Shown in pieces: positions 60,923 to 64,000 of a stretch of DNA of 64,000 nucleotides (position 1 is its first letter; each line of letters starts with the position of its first letter). The notes under the pieces were generated by a model. It saw only the letters and a list, made by a program, of their open reading frames with translations, ran no database searches and was not told the DNA's origin. Both the position numbers and the translations under genes were made by a program. The stretch covers positions 14,881 through 78,880 of the forward strand of contig CAZGIX010000002.1 of NCBI GenBank assembly GCA_964525785.1. Direction: 5' to 3'. This DNA is from JAQBDA01 sp964525785. GTDB taxonomy: Bacteria; Chloroflexota; Anaerolineae; Anaerolineales; UBA4823.

Positions 60923-62947
60923 ATGATTAATCATTCCTCCACTCGAACTGTACTCTTTGTTCTCCTTATCCTCCTCCTGACCAGCCCACACTTTGTCCAG
61001 GCAACGCCATCCTCACCTACCGCTATCCAACCTCCCGTGCTCAAGTGGCAGAATGGCGGCTGCTATCGCTCCTGGTGCGAGACGGGCTGGTACTCCTCAC
61101 CCGCGGTCGCAGACCTGGATGGGGATGGCTCCACGGAAGTCGTCGGGTCTGCATACACGATATTTGTCCTGGATGGCGCTACCGGAAGCCTTAAGTGGCA
61201 CATGCCCTCCGGTCACGACCGGAGCCAGCCGGGCGCTGACATCGTCGGGCGTACATGGCCCGGCATCGCCATTGCCGACCTGAGCGGGGATGGCGACCTG
61301 GAGATCATCACCGCCCACAGCGGCGGGTACGTCTCAGTTTACAACCAGGCCGGATATTTTGAGCCCGGCTGGCCCCTTCAGCCCACCGAGAACGAGCTGC
61401 GTGGCCTCTCGCTGTACGACCTGGACCAGGATGGCGACCTGGAGGTCGCTGTCACCGGGGCTGTTTATGGACCTACCAACATCTGGGTCTACGAGCACAC
61501 CGGCGAGCTGCGCCCCGGCTGGCCCCAGCTTAGCAACGACAGCGGCTACGCTTACGGCGTCTTCAACGACAACGCCGCCCTGGGTGACCTGGATGGCGAC
61601 GGGGATGGCGAGATCGTGCTGCCTTCCGACGTTCACTACGTCTGCGCTTACGAAGCGAACGGCGCGCAGATACCCGTCCATTCCATGTACGGCGGCAAGG
61701 GCTGGGGCAAGGTCGGCGTGTGGGAGAGCCTGGAGATCGAGCTGCGCGGCTGGGGCACCTGCACGAACGGCGATGCACGTGCCGAGCGCTACCGCCCTAA
61801 CTTCGCTCACACCCCGGCATTGATCGCCGATGTCAACGCGGATGGGGTGAACGAAGCCATCGTGATCGGCAACGTCTACGATTGCATCAGCGGCTACCCC
61901 AGCCGCTACAACGGCGTGTATATTTTCAACGCCGACCGCAGCCGCTTCAACGCGGATGGCTACGACTGGCGCAGCGTCCCGGTAGATACCGGCGCCCCGC
62001 TCAGCGAGGATTATGGTGTCATCGAGAACAACCAGCCCAACCCAGCGGCTGCTGACCTGGACGGCGACGGCAATTTGGAGATCTTGTATTCTTCCTACGA
62101 CGGGCGCATGCACGTATTCTGGCTGGATAAAACCGAGCATGGCAGCTGGCCTTACTCGGTCTACAACCCGTCCGAGGGCTTCTACCGCTTCGCTTCTGAG
62201 CCAACCGTTGCCGACCTGGACGACAACGGCCTGGCGGAGGTAATTTTCACCTCCTGGACGCAGAAGGGCAGCGGACAGACCGGTAAGCTGCACATCCTGG
62301 ATTACCTGGGCAACCCGCTGCAGGAAACACCCCTGCCGGGCGCCTGGGACGGCTCTTCCTGGAACGGGGGATTGCCTGCTCCGACCCTGGCGAACATCGA
62401 CGGCGATCCCGACCTGGAGGTGGTGGTGAACACTGCCCATACCGGTCTGGTGGCATACGACCTGCCCGGCACTTCCCAGGCGCGCATCCTGTGGGGCACC
62501 GGGCGCGGCAACTACCAGCGCAGCGGCTCGATCTTGCAGGGCAGCCTGACCGGCTCGGAGAAATCAGTCAACCAGGCGTTGGCTGCCCCTGGCGATACGC
62601 TTGCCTATACCATCATCTTGCGCAATCCTGGCCCGGCGCTGGAAAATGCTTCGGTGAGCGACCACCTGCCGCCCCAGGTGACTTTTGCTGGCAACCTTTC
62701 GGCTTCATCCGGCGCAGCCTCCGAATCGGGCGGCGTGGTTAACTGGAGCGGCGCAGTGCCAGCCGGGACTCCGGTCGAGATCCGCTTCGATGTCACCGTC
62801 GATGCGGAGAACCCATCTCCACATACGATTATCAACACGGCTGAGATCAAGGATGGTCTCGGCAACACCTGGCAGCGGCAGGCAGCTGTGTTCCTCAACG
62901 GTTTCGGGCTGCACCTGCCGGTGATAACCCGCAGCGCCGAACCCTGA
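60923..62947 (+). CDS. Secreted FG-GAP/VCBS beta-propeller protein with DUF11 domain
   Basis: 674 residues. Signal peptide (TVLFVLLILLLTSPHFVQA). Then about eight Ca2+-binding FG-GAP-type loops: DLDGDGSTEV, DLSGDGDLEI, DLDQDGDLEV, DLDGDGDGEI, DVNADGVNEA, DLDGDGNLEI, DLDDNGLAEV, NIDGDPDLEV, making a seven- or eight-bladed propeller (about 45-535). A DUF11 domain follows (APGDTLAYTIILRNPGPALENASVSDHLP, about 545-655). The C-terminus is GFGLHLPVITRSAEP, without a sorting signal of LPXTG type. An adhesin or surface-binding role is likely. Acid-type Asp-rich loops imply calcium. Confidence 0.9.
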   Translation: MINHSSTRTVLFVLLILLLTSPHFVQATPSSPTAIQPPVLKWQNGGCYRSWCETGWYSSPAVADLDGDGSTEVVGSAYTIFVLDGATGSLKWHMPSGHDRSQPGADIVGRTWPGIAIADLSGDGDLEIITAHSGGYVSVYNQAGYFEPGWPLQPTENELRGLSLYDLDQDGDLEVAVTGAVYGPTNIWVYEHTGELRPGWPQLSNDSGYAYGVFNDNAALGDLDGDGDGEIVLPSDVHYVCAYEANGAQIPVHSMYGGKGWGKVGVWESLEIELRGWGTCTNGDARAERYRPNFAHTPALIADVNADGVNEAIVIGNVYDCISGYPSRYNGVYIFNADRSRFNADGYDWRSVPVDTGAPLSEDYGVIENNQPNPAAADLDGDGNLEILYSSYDGRMHVFWLDKTEHGSWPYSVYNPSEGFYRFASEPTVADLDDNGLAEVIFTSWTQKGSGQTGKLHILDYLGNPLQETPLPGAWDGSSWNGGLPAPTLANIDGDPDLEVVVNTAHTGLVAYDLPGTSQARILWGTGRGNYQRSGSILQGSLTGSEKSVNQALAAPGDTLAYTIILRNPGPALENASVSDHLPPQVTFAGNLSASSGAASESGGVVNWSGAVPAGTPVEIRFDVTVDAENPSPHTIINTAEIKDGLGNTWQRQAAVFLNGFGLHLPVITRSAEP

Positions 62948-63039
62948 GCCGGCAGTACCGGTATAGTTCAACGACGCCCCGATGCCCGTATCAATGTTAT
63001 GATACAGGCAGGTGGCGTAATAGCCATCCTGATCAATCA

Positions 63040-63927
63040 ATGAAACCCGAACCCTCCCCGTCCAGTAGGGCTTCTTATGCCGACCTTGAGGCCCGCATTG
63101 CTGCCTGGGCCGGCGATCGCCGCGATTTGATCGCCGGTGTGGTGGTCGGCTCGCGCTCCCGACCGGTCAGGCCGGCTGATGAATGGTCGGACCTGGACCT
63201 GATCTTTTTCTCGACTGCCCCTGCAGGCTATCTCCAGGATGCCGGCTGGCTGGGTAATTTCGGCGAGCTGTGGGCTTCCTATCTCGATGCCACCGGAAGC
63301 GGCTACCCGGAATGGTTCGCCCTTTACCCCGGCGGCTTGAAAATGGATATCGTCTTTGTCCCGGTCCCGGCAGGGGAGGCGCCAGATCTACCTGGCATGC
63401 TGGCGAGCTTCGACTTCCAGGACGTGATCACCCGCGGGGTGCGGATTTTGTTCGATAAGACTGGCTTCCAGGGTGACCTCCCTGCCTTCAGCGGCGCGGC
63501 TGCCCTGCCGCCCTTGCCCGCCGATAGCGATTTCCGCGCCGCCATCGACCGCTTCTGGATCAACACCGCCAAGGCGCTCAAGCTCATCCAGCGCGGCGAT
63601 CTGTGGCGCGCCAAACAGACCTGCGATGGCGAGCTGAAAGCCTGCCTGCTGACCATGCTGGAATGGCATGCCCGCTGCGTCTACAATCCCGGTCAGGATA
63701 CCTGGTACGATGGGCGTTTCCTCTCCACATGGGCCGACCCGCGCGCCCAGGCGGCTCTTCCCGCAACCTTTCCGGCTTACGACCAGGTGGACCTGCGCCG
63801 GGCGCTGCTGGCGATCCTCGACCTTTACACCTGGCTGGCGCGCGAGACCGCCCGCGCCCTGGGTTTTTCCTACCCCTGCCCGAACGATACTGCCATCCTG
63901 ACCTGGCTGCTTGAAACTTTTTCTTAA
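63040..63927 (+). CDS. Aminoglycoside 6-adenylyltransferase-like nucleotidyltransferase
   Basis: 295 residues. Nucleotidyltransferase motif GVVVGSRSRPVRPADEWSDLDLIFF (Gly-Ser and two catalytic Asp) near residues 34-58, a third acidic strand KMDIVFV, and a C-terminal helical domain with DRFWINTAKALKLIQRGDLWRAKQ and LLTMLEWHARC, as in ANT(6)/AadE proteins. It transfers AMP to streptomycin in resistance proteins, but environmental members often have unknown substrates; resistance is not shown here. Confidence 0.8.
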   Translation: MKPEPSPSSRASYADLEARIAAWAGDRRDLIAGVVVGSRSRPVRPADEWSDLDLIFFSTAPAGYLQDAGWLGNFGELWASYLDATGSGYPEWFALYPGGLKMDIVFVPVPAGEAPDLPGMLASFDFQDVITRGVRILFDKTGFQGDLPAFSGAAALPPLPADSDFRAAIDRFWINTAKALKLIQRGDLWRAKQTCDGELKACLLTMLEWHARCVYNPGQDTWYDGRFLSTWADPRAQAALPATFPAYDQVDLRRALLAILDLYTWLARETARALGFSYPCPNDTAILTWLLETFS

Positions 63928-63982
63928 TATCGTTGCATCGGCAACTCTTAGCGCGGTAAACAGGAGCGAAGATTAATCAACT

Positions 63983-64000
63983 AATCTCTACTCTCGCCTC
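63983..64000 (-). repeat. Partial inverted copy of the 59718-59735 repeat
   Basis: Inverse complement matches 16 of 18 bases of 59718-59735; truncated by the window end. Confidence 0.4.

Noticed and set aside
61334..62440. 368-residue open frame antisense to the FG-GAP gene
   Set aside because: Arises from the repeated Asp-Gly-Asp codons read backwards.
1..64000. CRISPR array, rRNA operon, prophage or IS transposase
   Set aside because: No regularly spaced direct repeats, rRNA-like sequence, phage genes or transposase motifs were seen in any frame.

Overview
The window reads as a scaffold from an uncultured Chloroflexota bacterium, most likely Anaerolineae (inferred from gene content and style, not from a marker gene). 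Pointers are a moderately GC-rich genome, a sortase with no outer-membrane assembly genes in view, COG1361/TIG-type and FG-GAP surface proteins, DUF1638 and DUF2203 genes, oligosaccharide uptake through family-5 (Opp-like) ABC transporters, and several start codons that directly follow a -10 box. A run of 100 Ns at 22437-22536 shows that it is a scaffolded assembly.

Layout. 1-4.6 kb: a minus-strand export system (Yip1 protein, MacB-type ATPase, TIG/COG1361 exported protein, MacB-type permease cut by the window edge). 4.8-7.5 kb: heptose-phosphate genes (gmhB-like, gmhA-like) and a polyprenyl-phosphate sugar transferase. 8-12 kb: dnaK with a textbook terminator, an 850-base spacer, then dnaA. 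12-22 kb: housekeeping genes (AI-2E family permease, small tail-anchored protein, sortase, aspartate ammonia-lyase, imidazolonepropionase, response regulator, inositol monophosphatase, SurE, geranylgeranyl-reductase-like flavoprotein, DUF1638). 22-23 kb: an MFS gene broken by the gap. 23.3-31.7 kb: a complete kdp potassium system, kdpF-A-B-(two small membrane proteins)-C-D-E.

31.7-52.5 kb is a beta-glucoside/beta-mannoside utilisation locus. Its minus arm (49.0 down to 31.7 kb) holds a LacI regulator, an oligosaccharide-type family-5 ABC transporter (binding protein, two permeases, two ATPases), a GH2 beta-mannosidase-like enzyme, a GH3 beta-glucosidase and two GH94 phosphorylases. Its plus arm (49.4-52.5 kb) holds a second LacI regulator, a GH130 mannoside phosphorylase and a CE7 acetyl esterase. 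Between the arms lies a consensus promoter followed by the perfect palindrome CTGGGAGCGCTCCCAG, which matches the CelR/CebR operator of cellulolytic actinobacteria. The genes together suggest uptake of cello- and manno-oligosaccharides (glucomannan), deacetylation, and partly phosphorolytic breakdown that saves ATP.

52.5-64 kb: a tRNA-Arg with the unusual anticodon GCG, an MFS exporter, DUF2203, the glycolate oxidase subunits glcF-glcE-glcD, a ubiquitin-like/Mut7-C protein, a YqiA-like esterase, a GxxExxY gene with an in-frame stop enclosed by inverted repeats (an apparent small mobile cassette), a secreted FG-GAP protein and an ANT(6)-like nucleotidyltransferase.

Extragenic DNA is rich in structure. 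There are long perfect hairpins between same-strand genes, one of them a two-copy element with a compensatory base-pair change, and several families of short interspersed repeats. No rRNA gene, CRISPR array, recognisable transposase or prophage was seen.
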